This document shows positions 8,349 to 19,506 of a DNA stretch of 64,000 nt, in pieces. Both the position numbers and the translations under genes were made by a program. How positions within the stretch are numbered: the first letter of the stretch is position 1; every line of letters starts with the position of its first letter. The notes beneath the pieces were generated by a model, which was not told the origin of the DNA, made no database searches, and saw only the letters and a list, made by a program, of their open reading frames with translations. Source of the stretch: Candidatus Enterococcus ferrettii (lineage in GTDB: Bacteria; Bacillota; Bacilli; Lactobacillales; Enterococcaceae); contig NZ_JAFREL010000026.1 in the NCBI RefSeq assembly GCF_017377655.1, forward strand, positions 37,874 through 101,873, in the 5' to 3' direction.

Positions 8349-9290
8349 ATGAGTAAACTAATTTTAACTGGTGTAGATGGAAATTTAGGTGGCCAAGCGG
8401 CAGAGTATTTAATGACTTTGACTGATACGAAACATTTAGTATTTTGCGGTTATTCTCCGGCTACTTTGGAAAAATACGCGAAGCAAGTGGTTGCAGTTCA
8501 GGAGACAAACTTCAATTACTTGGAAGGATTAGCTGAAAAATTTTCTGGCGGTGAAGCTCTAGCTTTAATTTCGATGCCTTTTGTTGGCGAAAAGCGGCAA
8601 ATTGCCCACAAAAATGTTGTAGATGCAGCTAAAGCAGCAGGTGTAAAGAAAATTATCTATACTTCATTAGTAAATGCTGCTGATCCGAGTAATCCAAGCA
8701 TCGAAAAAATTGATCATGCTTTCACTGAAAATTACATTAAAGAAAGTGGTCTAGATTATATCTTCTTACGAAATTCTCAGTATGCAGAAGCAATGGTTAC
8801 TAACTACTTTACTTATGTTAAAGCTGATGGTGAACTGACCAATAGTCAAGGTGATGGAAAGATGGCTTATATATCTCGTAAAGATTGTGCTAAAGCAGTC
8901 GCTTATGCATTGATCAATGAAACCTATCATCACAAAATTCTGAATATTAACGGCAAAGAATTGATGACAATTCGTGATTTTATTGAGATTGGTAACGAAG
9001 TAACCGGGAATAAGGTTACGTATAAAGAAGTGACGGATGAGGAAAATTATGAAGTTTTTGATGCAATGGGTGTGCCTCGTACTACAGATGGGAAGTTCAA
9101 AGATGGCTCAGAAGCACCATTTTCTTCAGAAGGTATGGTAACCTTTGCTCAAGCAATTCGGGAAAATAAAATGGCTGAGCACACAGATGATTTTAAGCAA
9201 CTAACCGGGGATGATCCAATTAGTGTTCGCTATATGTTTGAACATGCGGATGAATTCCAAGTCGGTGAACGTCATTCGAAAGATGCATAA
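8349..9290 (+). CDS. NmrA/QOR2-type NAD(P)-binding oxidoreductase
   Basis: 313 residues from the ATG at 8349, which has AAGGAGG upstream; an upstream in-frame ATG at 8283 lies within the promoter and is rejected. The Rossmann motif is ILTGVDGNLGGQAAEYL. KKIIYTSLVNA, then YIFLRNSQYAE and YISRKDCAKAVAYAL match atypical short-chain dehydrogenases of the NmrA/QOR2 type, which reduce quinones or sense NADP. Terminated by a strong hairpin. Confidence 0.8.
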   Translation: MSKLILTGVDGNLGGQAAEYLMTLTDTKHLVFCGYSPATLEKYAKQVVAVQETNFNYLEGLAEKFSGGEALALISMPFVGEKRQIAHKNVVDAAKAAGVKKIIYTSLVNAADPSNPSIEKIDHAFTENYIKESGLDYIFLRNSQYAEAMVTNYFTYVKADGELTNSQGDGKMAYISRKDCAKAVAYALINETYHHKILNINGKELMTIRDFIEIGNEVTGNKVTYKEVTDEENYEVFDAMGVPRTTDGKFKDGSEAPFSSEGMVTFAQAIRENKMAEHTDDFKQLTGDDPISVRYMFEHADEFQVGERHSKDA

Positions 9291-9325
9291 AAACAGCGCT
9301 GAGGCTTTCAACCTCAGCGCTGTTT
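9291..9325 (+). terminator. bidirectional terminator
   Basis: AAACAGCGCTGAGG (9291-9304) pairs with CCTCAGCGCTGTTT (9312-9325) over 14 bp. It lies between the converging oxidoreductase (plus) and gpmA (minus) and can serve both. Confidence 0.9.
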
Positions 9326-9333
9326 GCTTAATC

Positions 9334-10020
9334 TTATAAGTAGTATTTTTTCGCTACTGTTAAGTCGTCATTCAATTCATAAACAAGTGGTTGACCTGTT
9401 GGGATTTCTAAGTCCATAATATCTTCATCAGAAATACCTTCAATATGTTTAGCCAATGCACGTAATGAGTTACCATGAGCTGCAACTAAAACAGTTTTGT
9501 TGTCTTTCAAAGCAGGAGCAATTTCGTCTTGCCAGAAAGGTAGTGCACGTTCTAAAGTGACTTTTAAGTTTTCTCCACCAGGAATGTCACGAGGATCTAA
9601 CATTGAGTAACGGCGGTCTTGAGCAGCAGAACCTTCATCAGTTGCTTCCATTAATGGAGGCAATACATCGTATGAACGACGCCAGATGTGTACTTGTTCG
9701 TCACCGTATTTTTCAGCAGTTTCTTTTTTGTTAAGACCTTGCAATTTACCATAGTGACGTTCGTTTAAGCGCCAAGATTTAACGGTTGGTACCCAAAGTT
9801 GGTCAGACTCTTCTAAGATGTAGTCACAAGTTTTGATGGCACGAGTTAATACAGAAGTGTAAGCAACATCAAATTCGATGCCAGCTTCTTTAATTTTACG
9901 TCCACCTTCTTTTGCTTCTTCAACACCTTCTGGAGCTAGATCTACATCTGCCCATCCAGTAAATTGATTTAATTTGTTCCATTCGCTTAGTCCGTGACGA
10001 GAAAAAACTAATTTTGGCAT
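9334..10020 (-). CDS. gpmA: 2,3-bisphosphoglycerate-dependent phosphoglycerate mutase
   Basis: 228 residues. The catalytic RHG is in [11 protein letters not shown], followed by [30 protein letters not shown] and the second histidine in [10 protein letters not shown]. Interconverts 3- and 2-phosphoglycerate in glycolysis. SD AAAGGAGAG. Confidence 0.97.
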   Translation of the reverse strand: MPKLVFSRHGLSEWNKLNQFTGWADVDLAPEGVEEAKEGGRKIKEAGIEFDVAYTSVLTRAIKTCDYILEESDQLWVPTVKSWRLNERHYGKLQGLNKKETAEKYGDEQVHIWRRSYDVLPPLMEATDEGSAAQDRRYSMLDPRDIPGGENLKVTLERALPFWQDEIAPALKDNKTVLVAAHGNSLRALAKHIEGISDEDIMDLEIPTGQPLVYELNDDLTVAKKYYL

Positions 10021-10135
10021 ATTATTCTCTCCTTTAGTCCATTTCTGAAATTTTCAATTCCTGATTCATTGTACAATGTTTTCAAAGGTTTTTCCATTGT
10101 TTTCCTTTATTAACCGCGGAATTTAAAAAAAGAAA

Positions 10136-10816
10136 CTATTTACCAGGAACAGCTATTTCCTTTGGACCTTCCGGAGTACCAACGACAACTTTTGAAATCA
10201 TATCAATAAATAGTCCATGTTCTACAACGCCAACGTACCTATCGAGCTCATCGGCTAAAGCGTGCGGATTTTCAATGACTTCCAGTGCTAAGTCGATAAT
10301 GTAGTGGCCACCATCTGTGATTAGTATTTCGTCGTCAGCTGTTTTACGCCATTTTGGATTGTAGCCTTTTTCTTCAAACAGACGAAAAAGATTATGGCTG
10401 CCAAAAGGCACTACTTCTACTGGTAAAGGAAAATCACCTAATTTATCGACCATTTTGCTTTCATCGACAATCCAAATGCATTCTTTTGAATAGGTTGCGA
10501 CAATCTTCTCGAATAATAGCGCAGCACCGCCACCCTTAATTCCTTGAAAGTCGCTGCTGATTTCATCGGCACCATCAATGGTTAAGTCGACGTAATCCAC
10601 TTCATCAATCGCTTTTAAAGGAATGCCTAGTTCTTTTGCTTGTTGTTCAGTTGCAGAAGAGGTTACAACGCCAGTAACCTGAATGCCTTCTTCCTTCATG
10701 CGTCGGCCAACTTCTTTTACCATATAATATGCGGTAGATCCGGTACCCAAACCAACAACCATGCCATCTTTTACGTATTTTGCAACTTCAATGCCCACTA
10801 GTTCCTTTAGATTCAT
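10136..10816 (-). CDS. rpiA: ribose-5-phosphate isomerase A
   Basis: 226 residues. [10 protein letters not shown] (phosphate loop), [23 protein letters not shown] with the catalytic acid, [11 protein letters not shown] and IVDESKMV are all present. Interconverts ribose-5-P and ribulose-5-P in the pentose phosphate pathway. SD AAGGTGGGA. It starts divergently from the rpsL promoter region. Confidence 0.97.
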   Translation of the reverse strand: MNLKELVGIEVAKYVKDGMVVGLGTGSTAYYMVKEVGRRMKEEGIQVTGVVTSSATEQQAKELGIPLKAIDEVDYVDLTIDGADEISSDFQGIKGGGAALLFEKIVATYSKECIWIVDESKMVDKLGDFPLPVEVVPFGSHNLFRLFEEKGYNPKWRKTADDEILITDGGHYIIDLALEVIENPHALADELDRYVGVVEHGLFIDMISKVVVGTPEGPKEIAVPGK

Positions 10817-11165
10817 TGGAAAATCCCACCTTCGTTTAAGTTAATTCTATTGTAATCGGAACCACAAAAAAAAGATAGTTCTTTTTGAGTAAAAAAGACC
10901 AAAAAGACTCTTTCTTCTATAATATAGATTGCTCGAAGGGAGTGAAAAATATTCAGAAAAACTTTCAACAGATTGTTGACAGGTAAAATCAATCATGATA
11001 TGCTATCTGAGGTGCTTTGTGAACAGGTCTCTCAAGTGAGACGTGCTGACTGTGTCAAGGTACGCTTGATAGAGAATGCAGAGATTGCATTATTTTTTAT
11101 CGCTGAAAAAGAACCACCAGGATGTGTGGGACTAGAAAGCGAATCGAGGAAGGAGGAAACAAGGA
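10817..11165. promoter_or_regulatory. rpiA / rpsL divergent regulatory region and rpsL leader
   Basis: Contains the strong rpsL promoter (10976-11004), a weaker tandem -10 TATAAT at 10918-10923, and a leader of about 155 nt. Leader hairpins: GTCTC/GAGAC (about 11027-11042), TGTCAAG/CTTGATA, and AATGCA/TGCATT (11075-11091) followed by ATTTTTT, the last resembling a weak attenuator. No gene is supported in the leader. Confidence 0.65.
10976..11004 (+). promoter_or_regulatory. promoter of rpsL-rpsG-fusA
   Basis: -35 TTGACA (10976-10981), 17-nt spacer, -10 TATGCT (10999-11004); near-consensus sigma-A promoter. Confidence 0.85.
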
Positions 11166-11579
11166 ATGCCTACAATTAATCAATTAGTACGTAAACCTCG
11201 TAAATCAAAGGTGGAAAAATCAGGTTCACCTGCATTGAATAAAGGATATAACAGCTTCAAAAAAGTTCAAACAAACGTTAACTCTCCACAAAAACGTGGG
11301 GTATGTACACGTGTCGGTACTATGACACCTAAAAAACCGAACTCGGCTTTACGTAAGTATGCTCGTGTTCGTTTGTCTAACTTGATCGAAGTAACAGCTT
11401 ATATTCCAGGTATCGGCCACAACCTACAAGAACATAGTGTTGTTCTATTACGTGGCGGACGTGTGAAAGACTTGCCAGGAGTACGTTACCACATCGTTCG
11501 TGGTGCGCTAGATACAGCTGGTGTTAACGATCGTAAACAAAGCCGTTCTAAATACGGTACTAAGAGACCTAAAGCATAA
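11166..11579 (+). CDS. rpsL: 30S ribosomal protein S12
   Basis: 137 residues with [11 protein letters not shown] and [14 protein letters not shown], both with the wild-type lysines whose change gives streptomycin resistance. Decoding-site protein. First gene of the str operon, 46 nt before rpsG. Confidence 0.98.
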   Translation: MPTINQLVRKPRKSKVEKSGSPALNKGYNSFKKVQTNVNSPQKRGVCTRVGTMTPKKPNSALRKYARVRLSNLIEVTAYIPGIGHNLQEHSVVLLRGGRVKDLPGVRYHIVRGALDTAGVNDRKQSRSKYGTKRPKA

Positions 11580-11625
11580 AAATCGAATTAGATAAAAGAC
11601 ATACTTTCGGAAGGGGGAGTTACGC

Positions 11626-12096
11626 ATGACTCGTAAGGGTGCTGCTATAAAACGCGATGTTTTACCAGATCCTATGTATAACTCAAAGCTAGTAACTCGT
11701 TTGATCAACCGGGTAATGGTTGACGGCAAACGTGGTATTGCTGCAAATATCGTATATAACGCATTTGACACAATCAAAGAATCAACAGGAAATGATCCAT
11801 TGGAAGTTTTCGAACAAGCAATGGAAAACATTATGCCTGTATTGGAAGTTAAAGCTCGCCGTGTTGGTGGTTCTAACTATCAAGTACCAGTTGAAGTACG
11901 TCCAGAGCGTCGTACAACACTTGGTTTACGTTGGGTTGTCAACTATGCGCGTTCTCGCGGAGAACACACAATGGAAGACCGCTTAGCTAAAGAAATCATG
12001 GATGCGGCTAACAACACTGGCGCTTCTGTGAAAAAACGCGAAGATACACACAAAATGGCCGAAGCTAACCGTGCATTCGCTCATTATCGTTGGTAA
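11626..12096 (+). CDS. rpsG: 30S ribosomal protein S7
   Basis: 156 residues. [20 protein letters not shown] and the C-terminal [20 protein letters not shown] are characteristic. Organises the 30S head; in E. coli it is the autogenous repressor of this operon. Confidence 0.98.
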   Translation: MTRKGAAIKRDVLPDPMYNSKLVTRLINRVMVDGKRGIAANIVYNAFDTIKESTGNDPLEVFEQAMENIMPVLEVKARRVGGSNYQVPVEVRPERRTTLGLRWVVNYARSRGEHTMEDRLAKEIMDAANNTGASVKKREDTHKMAEANRAFAHYRW

Positions 12097-12176
12097 AATC
12101 CTCTCTGCATTTGACAACTGTCGGCAGAAAGATATTAGGACGCTTAATTTGATTTGAGAGAGGAGAAACAGAAGAA

Positions 12177-14264
12177 ATGCCAAGAGAATTTTCTCTAGAC
12201 AACACTCGTAACATTGGTATCATGGCCCACATCGATGCTGGTAAAACGACTGCAACTGAACGTATCTTGTATTACACTGGTAGAATCCACAAGATTGGTG
12301 AAACTCATGAAGGAGCTTCACAAATGGACTGGATGGAACAGGAACAAGAACGTGGGATTACCATCACTTCAGCTGCGACAACCGCTGCATGGAAAGGTCA
12401 TCGTATCAATATCATTGACACACCAGGACACGTGGACTTCACTGTAGAAGTTGAACGTTCATTGCGTGTACTAGATGGTGCTGTAACCGTACTGGATGCT
12501 CAATCTGGGGTTGAACCTCAAACTGAAACCGTATGGCGTCAAGCAACAACTTATGGTGTGCCACGTATCGTATTTGCTAATAAAATGGATAAAATCGGTG
12601 CAGACTTCTTATACTCTGTAGAAACTTTGCATGACCGTTTGAACGCAAATGCTCACCCAATCCAATTACCAATTGGTGCGGAAGACGATTTCACAGGCAT
12701 CATCGACCTTGTGAAGATGAAAGCTGAAATGTACACAAATGACTTGGGTACTGAAATTGAAGAAACTGACATTCCTGCAGACTACTTAGAGCTTGCTGAA
12801 GAATGGCGTGAAAAATTGGTTGAAGCTGTTGCTGAAACTGATGAAGATTTAACAATGAAATATCTTGAAGGCGAAGAAATTACTGAAAAAGAATTGAAAG
12901 AAGGAATTCGTAAAGCAACAGTTAACGTTGAATTCTACCCAGTTCTTTGTGGTTCAGCCTTCAAAAACAAAGGGGTTCAATTATTATTGGATGCCGTTCT
13001 AGATTACTTGCCTTCACCATTGGATATTCCAGCAATTAAAGGGATTAATCCTAAGACTGAAGAAGAAGAAGAACGTCCAGCTAATGATGATGCTCCATTT
13101 GCTGCTTTAGCATTTAAAGTAATGACAGATCCATTCGTTGGTCGTCTAACTTTCTTCCGTGTGTACTCTGGTGTCTTACAATCAGGTTCATACGTACAAA
13201 ACGCAACTAAAGGCAAACGTGAACGTGTTGGTCGTATCTTACAGATGCATGCTAACTCACGTTCTGAAATCTCTGAAGTTTATGCTGGAGATATCGCTGC
13301 TGCAGTTGGTTTGAAAGATACAACTACCGGGGATACATTGTGTGCTGAAAAATCACCAGTTATCCTTGAGTCAATGGAATTCCCAGAACCAGTTATCCAA
13401 GTTGCTATTGAGCCTAAATCAAAAGCTGACCAAGATAAAATGGGCGTTGCCTTGCAAAAACTATCTGAAGAAGATCCTACCTTCCGCGCTGAAACAAACG
13501 TTGAAACTGGCGAAACAATCATTGCTGGTATGGGTGAACTTCACTTAGATATTATCGTTGACCGCATGCGTCGCGAATTCAAAGTTGAAGCAAACGTTGG
13601 AGCTCCTCAAGTATCTTATCGTGAAACCTTCCGTCAAGGTACGCAAGCAGAAGGTAAGTTCGTACGTCAGTCTGGTGGTAAAGGTCAATACGGTCACGTA
13701 TGGATCGAATTCGAACCAAACGAAGAAGGCGGCGGCTTTGAATTTGAAAATGCAATCGTCGGTGGGGTTGTCCCTCGTGAATACATTCCGGCTGTTGAAG
13801 CAGGTTTGAAAGCATCAATGGACAACGGTGTATTAGCTGGTTACCCTATGGTTGACATTAAAGCAAAACTTTACGATGGATCTTACCATGATGTCGATTC
13901 AAACGAAACAGCCTTCCGTGTTGCCGCTTCAATGGCATTACGTGCTGCTGCTAAGAAAGCTGATCCAGCTATTCTTGAACCGATTATGGCAATTGAAGTT
14001 GTTATCCCAGAAGATTACTTAGGTGATATTATGGGTCACGTGACTGCTCGTCGTGGTCGCGTAGAAGGAATGGATGCTCGTGCCGGCGGCTTACAAGTTG
14101 TTCGTGCAATGGTTCCATTGGCTGAAATGTTTGGTTATGCAACTACTCTACGTTCAGCTACACAAGGTCGTGGTGTCTTCACTATGACATTTGACCATTA
14201 CGAAGCTGTTCCAAAGGCAGTTCAAGAAGAAATTATTAAGAAAAATGGCGGAAAATCTGAGTAA
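12177..14264 (+). CDS. fusA: elongation factor G
   Basis: 695 residues. G1 [10 protein letters not shown]2 region [12 protein letters not shown]3 DTPGHVDF and G4 NKMDK are followed by domains II-V, including the conserved [12 protein letters not shown] segment. GTPase that drives translocation on the ribosome. 80 nt downstream of rpsG with SD GAGAGGAG. Confidence 0.98.
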   Translation: MPREFSLDNTRNIGIMAHIDAGKTTATERILYYTGRIHKIGETHEGASQMDWMEQEQERGITITSAATTAAWKGHRINIIDTPGHVDFTVEVERSLRVLDGAVTVLDAQSGVEPQTETVWRQATTYGVPRIVFANKMDKIGADFLYSVETLHDRLNANAHPIQLPIGAEDDFTGIIDLVKMKAEMYTNDLGTEIEETDIPADYLELAEEWREKLVEAVAETDEDLTMKYLEGEEITEKELKEGIRKATVNVEFYPVLCGSAFKNKGVQLLLDAVLDYLPSPLDIPAIKGINPKTEEEEERPANDDAPFAALAFKVMTDPFVGRLTFFRVYSGVLQSGSYVQNATKGKRERVGRILQMHANSRSEISEVYAGDIAAAVGLKDTTTGDTLCAEKSPVILESMEFPEPVIQVAIEPKSKADQDKMGVALQKLSEEDPTFRAETNVETGETIIAGMGELHLDIIVDRMRREFKVEANVGAPQVSYRETFRQGTQAEGKFVRQSGGKGQYGHVWIEFEPNEEGGGFEFENAIVGGVVPREYIPAVEAGLKASMDNGVLAGYPMVDIKAKLYDGSYHDVDSNETAFRVAASMALRAAAKKADPAILEPIMAIEVVIPEDYLGDIMGHVTARRGRVEGMDARAGGLQVVRAMVPLAEMFGYATTLRSATQGRGVFTMTFDHYEAVPKAVQEEIIKKNGGKSE

Positions 14265-14347
14265 TCTAAAAAAACTTGGATAAATTCTAACTGTTTTTCC
14301 AAAAGACCTGTATTTTTGTGAACAATTCAGATAAAATGATATCGATG

Positions 14348-14385
14348 ATATGGGCTCGCGATGCAAAAACATCGCGGACCTATCA
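14348..14385 (+). promoter_or_regulatory. stem-loop in the tuf leader
   Basis: CGCGATG and CATCGCG separated by CAAAAA form a 7-bp stem, extended by a G-U pair, in the 158-nt fusA-tuf gap. No U-tract follows, so it is more likely a processing or stability element than a terminator. A tuf promoter is expected nearby but no clear -35/-10 pair was found. Confidence 0.45.
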
Positions 14386-14422
14386 GATAAAAAACAAACT
14401 CATTTAGGAGGAACATATTTAA

Positions 14423-15610
14423 ATGGCTAAAGAAAAATTTGACCGTTCAAAACCCCATGTTAACATTGGTACTATCGGACACGTTGACCATGGTAAAACT
14501 ACTTTAACTGCTGCAATTACAACTGTACTTGCTAAACAAGGCGGCGCGACTGCTATGGATTACGCACAAATTGATGGTGCTCCAGAAGAACGCGAACGCG
14601 GAATCACAATCAACACTGCTCACGTTGAGTATGAAACAGAAAACCGTCATTATGCTCACGTTGACTGCCCAGGACACGCGGACTACGTTAAAAACATGAT
14701 TACTGGTGCTGCACAAATGGACGGAGCTATCTTAGTAGTTTCTGCTGCTGATGGCCCAATGCCTCAAACTCGTGAACACATTCTATTGTCTCGCCAAGTT
14801 GGCGTACCTTACATCGTTGTTTTCTTAAACAAAGTTGATATGGTTGATGACGAAGAATTGTTAGAATTAGTTGAAATGGAAGTTCGTGACCTATTAACAG
14901 AATACGACTTCCCAGGTGACGACACTCCAGTTATCGCTGGTTCTGCTTTGAAAGCTTTGGAAGGCGACGCTGCTTACGAAGAAAAAATCATTGAATTGAT
15001 GGCAGAAGTTGATGCTTATATCCCAACTCCAGAACGCGACACTGAAAAACCATTCATGATGCCAGTCGAAGATGTATTCTCTATCACTGGTCGTGGTACA
15101 GTTGCTACTGGACGTGTTGAACGTGGACAAGTACGCGTTGGTGACGAAATTGAAATCGTAGGTATCGCTGAAGAAACTGCGAAAACAACTGTTACTGGTG
15201 TTGAAATGTTCCGTAAATTGTTAGACTACGCTGAAGCAGGCGACAACATTGGCGCTTTGTTGCGTGGTGTTGCACGTGAAGATATCCAACGTGGACAAGT
15301 ATTATCTAAACCAGGTACTATCACTCCACATACAAAATTCTCTGCTGAAGTTTACGTTTTATCTAAAGAAGAAGGCGGACGTCATACACCATTCTTCACT
15401 AACTACCGTCCTCAGTTCTACTTCCGTACAACTGACGTAACTGGTGTAGTTGAATTACCAGAAGGAACTGAAATGGTTATGCCTGGTGACAACGTAGCAA
15501 TGGAAGTGGAATTAATCCACCCAATCGCTATCGAAAACGGTACTAAATTCTCAATCCGCGAAGGCGGACGTACAGTTGGTGCTGGTGTCGTTTCAACTAT
15601 CAACGCTTAA
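14423..15610 (+). CDS. tuf: elongation factor Tu
   Basis: 395 residues. [23 protein letters not shown] and NKVDMVDD are the GTPase motifs, followed by domains II and III ending [14 protein letters not shown]. Delivers aminoacyl-tRNA to the ribosome. Own SD AGGAGG and a terminator after it. Confidence 0.98.
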   Translation: MAKEKFDRSKPHVNIGTIGHVDHGKTTLTAAITTVLAKQGGATAMDYAQIDGAPEERERGITINTAHVEYETENRHYAHVDCPGHADYVKNMITGAAQMDGAILVVSAADGPMPQTREHILLSRQVGVPYIVVFLNKVDMVDDEELLELVEMEVRDLLTEYDFPGDDTPVIAGSALKALEGDAAYEEKIIELMAEVDAYIPTPERDTEKPFMMPVEDVFSITGRGTVATGRVERGQVRVGDEIEIVGIAEETAKTTVTGVEMFRKLLDYAEAGDNIGALLRGVAREDIQRGQVLSKPGTITPHTKFSAEVYVLSKEEGGRHTPFFTNYRPQFYFRTTDVTGVVELPEGTEMVMPGDNVAMEVELIHPIAIENGTKFSIREGGRTVGAGVVSTINA

Positions 15611-15661
15611 TTTGAATTAAGACAACTTTTATAAATTAGTTTTACCCATACTCGGACGTAA

Positions 15662-15688
15662 AGAGTCGCTTACTGCGGCTCTTTTTTT
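15662..15688 (+). terminator. tuf terminator
   Basis: AGAGTCGC (15662-15669), loop TTACT, GCGGCTCT (15675-15682) with one wobble pair, followed by a T-run. Confidence 0.9.
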
Positions 15689-15826
15689 GTTCTGTAGCTT
15701 AACTATAAGTAAACAGAAAACCGTGTTTCTTCTATTATATAGTCGAGAACTAAAAAGAGGGATTCTCATAATCCAGAAAAATTTCAGAAAATCAGCGAAA
15801 TAATACGATCTTTATTGAGAAAATCC

Positions 15827-15855
15827 TTGCAATGACTACTCTGATGTAATATAAT
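15827..15855 (+). promoter_or_regulatory. main promoter of the S10-spc gene cluster
   Basis: -35 TTGCAA (15827-15832), 17-nt spacer, consensus -10 TATAAT (15850-15855). Confidence 0.8.
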
Positions 15856-16026
15856 CATAAAGGTGCTGTTTACAGAAGTGTAAACGTACTGGGGGGTTCC
15901 TAATAGAATCCACCGGCTTTGAAACGAGAGGTTGCGACACGCCCGGACGCTTTGCCACGAACGAGCGTGACGGAAAATTTTCGTGGAGCTATGTCTACTT
16001 TTAAAATAGGCGAAGGAGGGAACAAG

Positions 16027-16335
16027 ATGGCAAAACAAAAAATTCGTATCCGTTTAAAAGCGTATGAACATGGTATTTTAGATCAATCAGCGGATAAAAT
16101 CGTAGAAACTGCAAAAAGAACTGGAGCTGGCGTATCTGGTCCAATTCCATTACCAACTGAACGCAGTCTTTACACTGTAATCCGCGCGACTCATAAATAC
16201 AAAGATTCACGCGAACAATTCGAAATGCGTACACACAAACGTCTAATCGACATTGTGAACCCAACACCAAAAACAGTTGATGCTTTAATGAAGCTAGACT
16301 TACCAAGCGGTGTAAATATTGAAATCAAACTATAA
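16027..16335 (+). CDS. rpsJ: 30S ribosomal protein S10
   Basis: 102 residues starting [20 protein letters not shown]. The start at 16027 has GAAGGAGGG at about 9 nt; the reading frame is open 36 codons upstream, but that part lies in the leader. Also acts in antitermination (NusE). First gene of the S10 cluster. Confidence 0.97.
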   Translation: MAKQKIRIRLKAYEHGILDQSADKIVETAKRTGAGVSGPIPLPTERSLYTVIRATHKYKDSREQFEMRTHKRLIDIVNPTPKTVDALMKLDLPSGVNIEIKL

Positions 16336-16356
16336 TAAGAAGATGGAGGTGTAATC

Positions 16357-16986
16357 ATGACCAAAGGAATCTTAGGGAAAAAAGTGGGAATGACTCAAAT
16401 CTTCACAGAGTCTGGTGAATTAATTCCAGTTACTGTTATCGAAGCTACTCCAAACGTTGTTTTACAAGTGAAAACAGTGAAAAATGATGGTTACGAAGCA
16501 GTTCAATTAGGTTACCAAGATATGCGTGAAGTTTTGTCTAACAAACCTGCGAAAGGTCATGTTGCAAAAACAAACACGGCTCCTAAGCGCTTCATTCGAG
16601 AATTCAAAGATGTTGAGCTAGGAGACTATGAAGTAGGACAAGAAGTGAAAGTTGATACTTTCCAAGCTGGAGACATCATTGATGTAACCGGAACGACTAA
16701 AGGTAAAGGATTCCAAGGCGTTATCAAACGTCACGGACAAAGCCGCGGCCCAATGGCTCACGGATCTCGCTACCACCGTCGTCCTGGATCTATGGGTCCT
16801 GTTGCACCGAACCGTGTATTTAAAAATAAAAAATTAGCTGGCCGTATGGGTGGCAACCGCGTAACAATTCAAAACCTTGAAGTTGTACGTGTTGACGTTG
16901 ACCGCAACGTTATCTTAGTTAAAGGAAATGTTCCTGGAGCTAAAAAATCATTGATTACTATTAAATCTGCTGTGAAAGCAAAATAA
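16357..16986 (+). CDS. rplC: 50S ribosomal protein L3
   Basis: 209 residues; starts [16 protein letters not shown] and has the central loop [20 protein letters not shown], which reaches toward the peptidyl-transferase centre. 21 nt after rpsJ. Confidence 0.97.
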   Translation: MTKGILGKKVGMTQIFTESGELIPVTVIEATPNVVLQVKTVKNDGYEAVQLGYQDMREVLSNKPAKGHVAKTNTAPKRFIREFKDVELGDYEVGQEVKVDTFQAGDIIDVTGTTKGKGFQGVIKRHGQSRGPMAHGSRYHRRPGSMGPVAPNRVFKNKKLAGRMGGNRVTIQNLEVVRVDVDRNVILVKGNVPGAKKSLITIKSAVKAK

Positions 16987-17014
16987 TCGATTAGAGGAAA
17001 GGAGGAACTAAGGA

Positions 17015-17638
17015 ATGCCGAATGTAGCATTATTCAAACAAGATGGAACTCAAAATGGTGAAATTACTTTAAACGAAGGAATCTTCGGAATCGAACCAAA
17101 TGAAAGTGTTGTGTTTGATGCAATCATCATGCAACGCGCTTCATTAAGACAAGGAACACACGCTGTGAAAAATCGTAGCGCAGTTCGTGGCGGTGGCCGC
17201 AAACCATGGCGTCAAAAGGGAACAGGTCGTGCCCGTCAAGGTTCAATCCGTTCACCACAATGGCGTGGAGGTGGCGTTGTTTTCGGACCTACACCACGTT
17301 CATACAGCTACAAACTTCCTAAAAAAGTTCGTCGCTTAGCAATCAAATCTGTGTTGTCAGAAAAAGTTGCTGGAAATAACTTGGTTGCAGTTGAAGCGCT
17401 AAGCTTTGATGCACCAAAAACAAAAGAATTCAAACAAGTTTTAGCTAACTTGTCGATTGACTCAAAAGTATTGGTTGTCTTAGAAGCAGATAACGAAGCT
17501 GCGGCTCTTTCAGCTCGCAACTTACCAAATGTTACTGTTACTACTTCATCAAATGTTACTGTACTTGATGTAGTCGCTAATGAAAAAATCTTAGCAACGC
17601 AAACTGCTCTTAACCAAATTGAGGAGGTGCTTGCATAA
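17015..17638 (+). CDS. rplD: 50S ribosomal protein L4
   Basis: 207 residues with the extended loop [18 protein letters not shown] that lines the exit tunnel and is altered in some macrolide-resistant strains. Its stop codon overlaps the rplW start by one base (TAATG), so the two are translationally coupled. Confidence 0.97.
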   Translation: MPNVALFKQDGTQNGEITLNEGIFGIEPNESVVFDAIIMQRASLRQGTHAVKNRSAVRGGGRKPWRQKGTGRARQGSIRSPQWRGGGVVFGPTPRSYSYKLPKKVRRLAIKSVLSEKVAGNNLVAVEALSFDAPKTKEFKQVLANLSIDSKVLVVLEADNEAAALSARNLPNVTVTTSSNVTVLDVVANEKILATQTALNQIEEVLA

Positions 17639-17928
17639 TGGAATTACTAGACGTAATTAAACGCCCAGTGATCACTGAAAAAGCCATGTTAGACATGGAC
17701 GAAAAGAAATACACTTTCGAAGTGGACACTCGCGCGAACAAAACTTTAGTTAAACAAGCTGTTGAAGCTGCGTTTGACGTTAAAGTAAAAAACGTAAACA
17801 TTCTAAATGCTAAACCAAAAGCGAAACGTATGGGTAAATACACTGGTTTCACTAAAAAACGTCGTAAAGCAATCGTGACGTTAACAGAAGATTCAAAAGA
17901 AATCCAAATTTTCGACGCTGCTGAGTAA
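17638..17928 (+). CDS. rplW: 50S ribosomal protein L23
   Basis: 96 residues; [13 protein letters not shown] near the start and [17 protein letters not shown] near the end. Tunnel-exit protein that docks trigger factor and SRP. Confidence 0.97.
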   Translation: MELLDVIKRPVITEKAMLDMDEKKYTFEVDTRANKTLVKQAVEAAFDVKVKNVNILNAKPKAKRMGKYTGFTKKRRKAIVTLTEDSKEIQIFDAAE

Positions 17929-17966
17929 GCACAAGAAATAGCGATTAATATAGGAGGGAAACAGAC

Positions 17967-18800
17967 TTGGCGATTAAAAAGTACAAACCTACCACAAATG
18001 GCCGTCGTAACATGACAAGTTCTGACTTTGCTGAGATTACAACTAGCACACCAGAAAAAACTTTGTTAGAGCCATTAAAAAACCATGCCGGTCGTAACAA
18101 CAACGGTCGTATTACTGTACGTCATCAAGGTGGCGGACATAAACGTCAATACCGTGTAATCGACTTTAAACGTAATAAAGATGATGTAGTTGCAACAGTT
18201 CAAACGATCGAATACGATCCAAACCGTTCAGCGAACATCGCATTAGTTCACTATTCAGACGGAGTGAAAGCTTACATCTTAGCACCTAAAGGCTTGGAAG
18301 TTGGCATGACTATCGTTTCTGGACCAAATGCCGATATCAAAATCGGAAATACTTTACCTCTAGAAAACATTCCAGTAGGTACTGTGGTTCATAACATTGA
18401 AATGAAACCTGGCAAAGGCGGACAATTGATTCGTTCAGCTGGTACTAGTGCTCAAGTACTTGGTAAAGAAGGAAAATACGTATTAGTTCGTTTAAACTCA
18501 GGCGAAGTTCGTATGATCTTAGCTGCTTGTCGCGCAACAATCGGTTCTGTTGGGAACGAACAACATGAATTGATTAATATTGGTAAAGCTGGCCGCTCTC
18601 GTTGGATGCGTAAACGCCCAACTGTACGTGGTAGCGTAATGAACCCTAACGATCACCCACACGGTGGTGGTGAAGGTAAAGCTCCTATTGGACGTAAAGC
18701 TCCAGTATCTCCATGGGGACAACCTGCATTGGGTTACAAAACTCGTAACAAGAAAGCTGCATCAGACAAACTTATCGTACGTCGTCGTAAGAATAAATAG
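17967..18800 (+). CDS. rplB: 50S ribosomal protein L2
   Basis: 277 residues; [18 protein letters not shown] at the start and [15 protein letters not shown] near the end. Needed for subunit joining and the peptidyl-transferase centre. Start codon is TTG (17967), supported by TAGGAGGG 9 nt upstream. Confidence 0.97.
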   Translation: MAIKKYKPTTNGRRNMTSSDFAEITTSTPEKTLLEPLKNHAGRNNNGRITVRHQGGGHKRQYRVIDFKRNKDDVVATVQTIEYDPNRSANIALVHYSDGVKAYILAPKGLEVGMTIVSGPNADIKIGNTLPLENIPVGTVVHNIEMKPGKGGQLIRSAGTSAQVLGKEGKYVLVRLNSGEVRMILAACRATIGSVGNEQHELINIGKAGRSRWMRKRPTVRGSVMNPNDHPHGGGEGKAPIGRKAPVSPWGQPALGYKTRNKKAASDKLIVRRRKNK

Positions 18801-18842
18801 AATCATTGACCATGTGTCGCACATTTTGAGAGGAGGTACACC

Positions 18843-19121
18843 ATGGGTCGTAGTTTGAAAAAAGGACCTTTCGCTGATGATCATTTAATGAAGAAGGTCG
18901 AAGCACAACAAGGCGCTGAAAAGAAAAAAGTCATTAAAACTTGGTCTCGTCGCTCAACAATTTTTCCTAATTTTGTAGGATTCACAATTGCTGTTTATGA
19001 CGGACGTAAACATGTACCAGTTTACATCCAAGAAGATATGGTAGGACATAAATTAGGTGAATTTGCACCAACAAGAACTTATCGTGGCCACGCAGCCGAT
19101 GATAAGAAAACAAGACGTTAA
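18843..19121 (+). CDS. rpsS: 30S ribosomal protein S19
   Basis: 92 residues; [18 protein letters not shown] and [20 protein letters not shown]. Head protein bound to S13. Confidence 0.98.
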   Translation: MGRSLKKGPFADDHLMKKVEAQQGAEKKKVIKTWSRRSTIFPNFVGFTIAVYDGRKHVPVYIQEDMVGHKLGEFAPTRTYRGHAADDKKTRR

Positions 19122-19142
19122 TTTTGAGGGGAGGATATCATC

Positions 19143-19493
19143 ATGGCAGAACAACAAATCACATCAGCTAAAGCAACTGCAAGAACAGTTCGCACGTCTC
19201 CTCGTAAAGCGCGTTTAGTAATCGATCTTATTAGAGGAAAAAGCGTAGCAGAAGCGATTTCGATCTTAAAGTTCACACCAAATAAATCTGCTGGATTAAT
19301 TGAAAAAGTATTAATGTCAGCAGTTGCTAACGCAGAAAACAACTTTGACTTAGATGTTGAGGAATTGGTTGTCTCTGAAGCTTTTGTTAACGAAGGACCT
19401 ACAATGAAACGTTTCCGTCCACGTGCTAAAGGATCAGCTTCACCAATCAATAAACGTACAAGTCACATCACCGTAGTGGTATCAGAAAAATAA
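19143..19493 (+). CDS. rplV: 50S ribosomal protein L22
   Basis: 116 residues; [19 protein letters not shown] and the C-terminal loop [20 protein letters not shown] that enters the exit tunnel beside L4. Confidence 0.98.
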   Translation: MAEQQITSAKATARTVRTSPRKARLVIDLIRGKSVAEAISILKFTPNKSAGLIEKVLMSAVANAENNFDLDVEELVVSEAFVNEGPTMKRFRPRAKGSASPINKRTSHITVVVSEK

Positions 19494-19506
19494 GGAGGGA
19501 TAATCA

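Larger units (their letters stand above)
15611..16026. promoter_or_regulatory. tuf terminator, tandem promoters and rpsJ leader
   Basis: 416 nt without a gene. From left to right: the tuf terminator (15662-15688), a weak upstream promoter (TAAACA 15710-15715, TATTAT 15733-15738), the main rpsJ promoter (15827-15855) and a 165-nt leader. The leader has a perfect GTTTACA/TGTAAAC hairpin (15868-15885) and two competing stems, ACGCT/AGCGT (15947-15968) and CCACGAA/TTCGTGG (15955-15986). Competing stems fit autogenous control; L4 does this in E. coli, but here it is inference. Confidence 0.6.

Noticed and set aside
10973-11179. 68-codon open frame in the rpsL leader
   Set aside because: Its start lies upstream of the predicted transcription start and overlaps the -35, it has no ribosome binding site, and it runs into rpsL; the region is better read as a leader.
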